Below the pieces are notes generated by a model that saw nothing but the letters and a program-made list of their open reading frames with translations, had not been told where the DNA came from and made no database searches. Below, in pieces: positions 6,791-7,307 of a stretch of 7,307 bases of DNA (position 1 is its first letter; each line of letters opens with the position of its first letter). Location of the stretch: assembly GCA_000715855.1 (NCBI GenBank), contig KL571333.1, forward strand, positions 43,181 to 50,487, given 5' to 3'. The DNA is from Actinoplanes liguriensis (GTDB taxonomy: Bacteria > Actinomycetota > Actinomycetes > Mycobacteriales > Micromonosporaceae). Position numbers and translations under genes: made by a program.

Positions 6791-7307
6791 GCCGGAACCT
6801 GGCGCCGATGGCCCAGCAGAGCGGGCAGCAGCCGCTCCGCGTCGACCACGCCGACCCGCTCGTCCCCGTCGACGACCCACACCGGGCGGCCGGCGCGCAG
6901 CACCCGGGGCACCGCGTCGCGGATCACGGTGTCCTGCGGCAGCGGCGTGTCCTCGCACTCCTCGCCGTCCTCCGCCGGACGCACGATCCAGCGCAGGGTG
7001 AGCACGTCGGCGCGGGGGACGTCCCGCACGAAGTCCGCGACGTACGAGTCGGCCGGCGCCCCGACCAGCTCCTCCGGCGTGCCGACCTGCACCAGCTCGC
7101 CGTCGCGCAGCACCGCGATCCGGTCGCCCAGGGTCAGCGCCTCGGCCAGGTCGTGGGTGATGAAGACGAGCGTCTTGCCCACCTCGGCGTGCAGCCGGCG
7201 CACCTCGGCCTGCATGTCCCGGCGGATCAGCGGGTCGAGCGCGCTGAACGGCTCGTCGAAGAGCAGCACCTCGGGGTCGGTGGCGAGCGCCCGGGCCAGG
7301 CCGACCC
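6787..7307 (-). CDS. proV: Glycine betaine/proline-type ABC transporter ATPase with CBS-like tail (partial, C-terminal 172 aa)
   Basis: The gene enters from the right edge; the N terminus, Walker A and most of the signature motif are outside. The visible part begins just after the signature (VGLARAL), followed by Walker B (VLLFDEP, Asp17-Glu18 of the visible part), the D-loop SALD, and the switch histidine in ITHD (His51). The [11 protein letters not shown] segment and the [20 protein letters not shown] region closely match ProV/OpuAA, the energising subunit of osmoprotectant importers. After about residue 105 comes a short tail with the feel of one CBS unit ([12 protein letters not shown]...[19 protein letters not shown]). 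In OpuA-type transporters CBS domains sense ionic strength. Here only about one unit is evident, so osmotic gating may be altered. The stop (6787-6789) overlaps the permease start as ATGA. Confidence 0.9.
   Translation of the reverse strand, partial: VGLARALATDPEVLLFDEPFSALDPLIRRDMQAEVRRLHAEVGKTLVFITHDLAEALTLGDRIAVLRDGELVQVGTPEELVGAPADSYVADFVRDVPRADVLTLRWIVRPAEDGEECEDTPLPQDTVIRDAVPRVLRAGRPVWVVDGDERVGVVDAERLLPALLGHRRQVPA

Overview
The window is a tightly packed, one-directional stretch of a high-GC genome. All five genes are read on the minus strand, from the right edge to the left. The strong G/C bias at third codon positions, GTG and TTG starts, a lipoprotein-anchored binding protein and close protein resemblance to actinobacterial enzymes point to an actinomycete. 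A Micromonosporaceae/Actinoplanes-type genome is my guess, not something the sequence proves.

In transcription order the layout is: (1) the C-terminal part of a ProV/OpuAA-type ABC ATPase with a short CBS-like tail (right edge to 6787); (2) a single 663-residue permease carrying two complete inner-membrane permease domains (6790-4799); (3) a glycine-betaine-type substrate-binding lipoprotein starting at TTG (4802-3846); (4) a 1139-residue open frame joining a dimethylglycine oxidase (FAD + folate-type GcvT module) to a monomeric sarcosine oxidase (3842-423); (5) the N-terminal 140 residues of a Rieske oxygenase resembling glycine betaine monooxygenase GbcA (420 to the left edge). Adjacent genes overlap by 4 nt (ATGA, TTGA) or are separated by 2-3 nt, so this looks like one operon. 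No promoter or terminator lies inside the window; both must be outside it.

Read together, the genes form an uptake-and-demethylation pathway. The ABC system imports glycine betaine, the Rieske enzyme removes the first methyl group to give dimethylglycine, the first half of the fusion makes sarcosine, and the second half makes glycine. The methyl groups leave as formaldehyde or methylene-tetrahydrofolate, with H2O2 from the two oxidases. A Rieske reductase partner (GbcB-like) is expected off the left edge.

The most unusual item is gene 4. The two oxidases that catalyse consecutive steps are joined in one reading frame with no stop codon. The dimethylglycine oxidase half has lost its usual C-terminal tail at the joint and about 19 conserved residues inside its folate module. 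This may be a true bifunctional enzyme or the product of deletions, and the sequence alone cannot decide.
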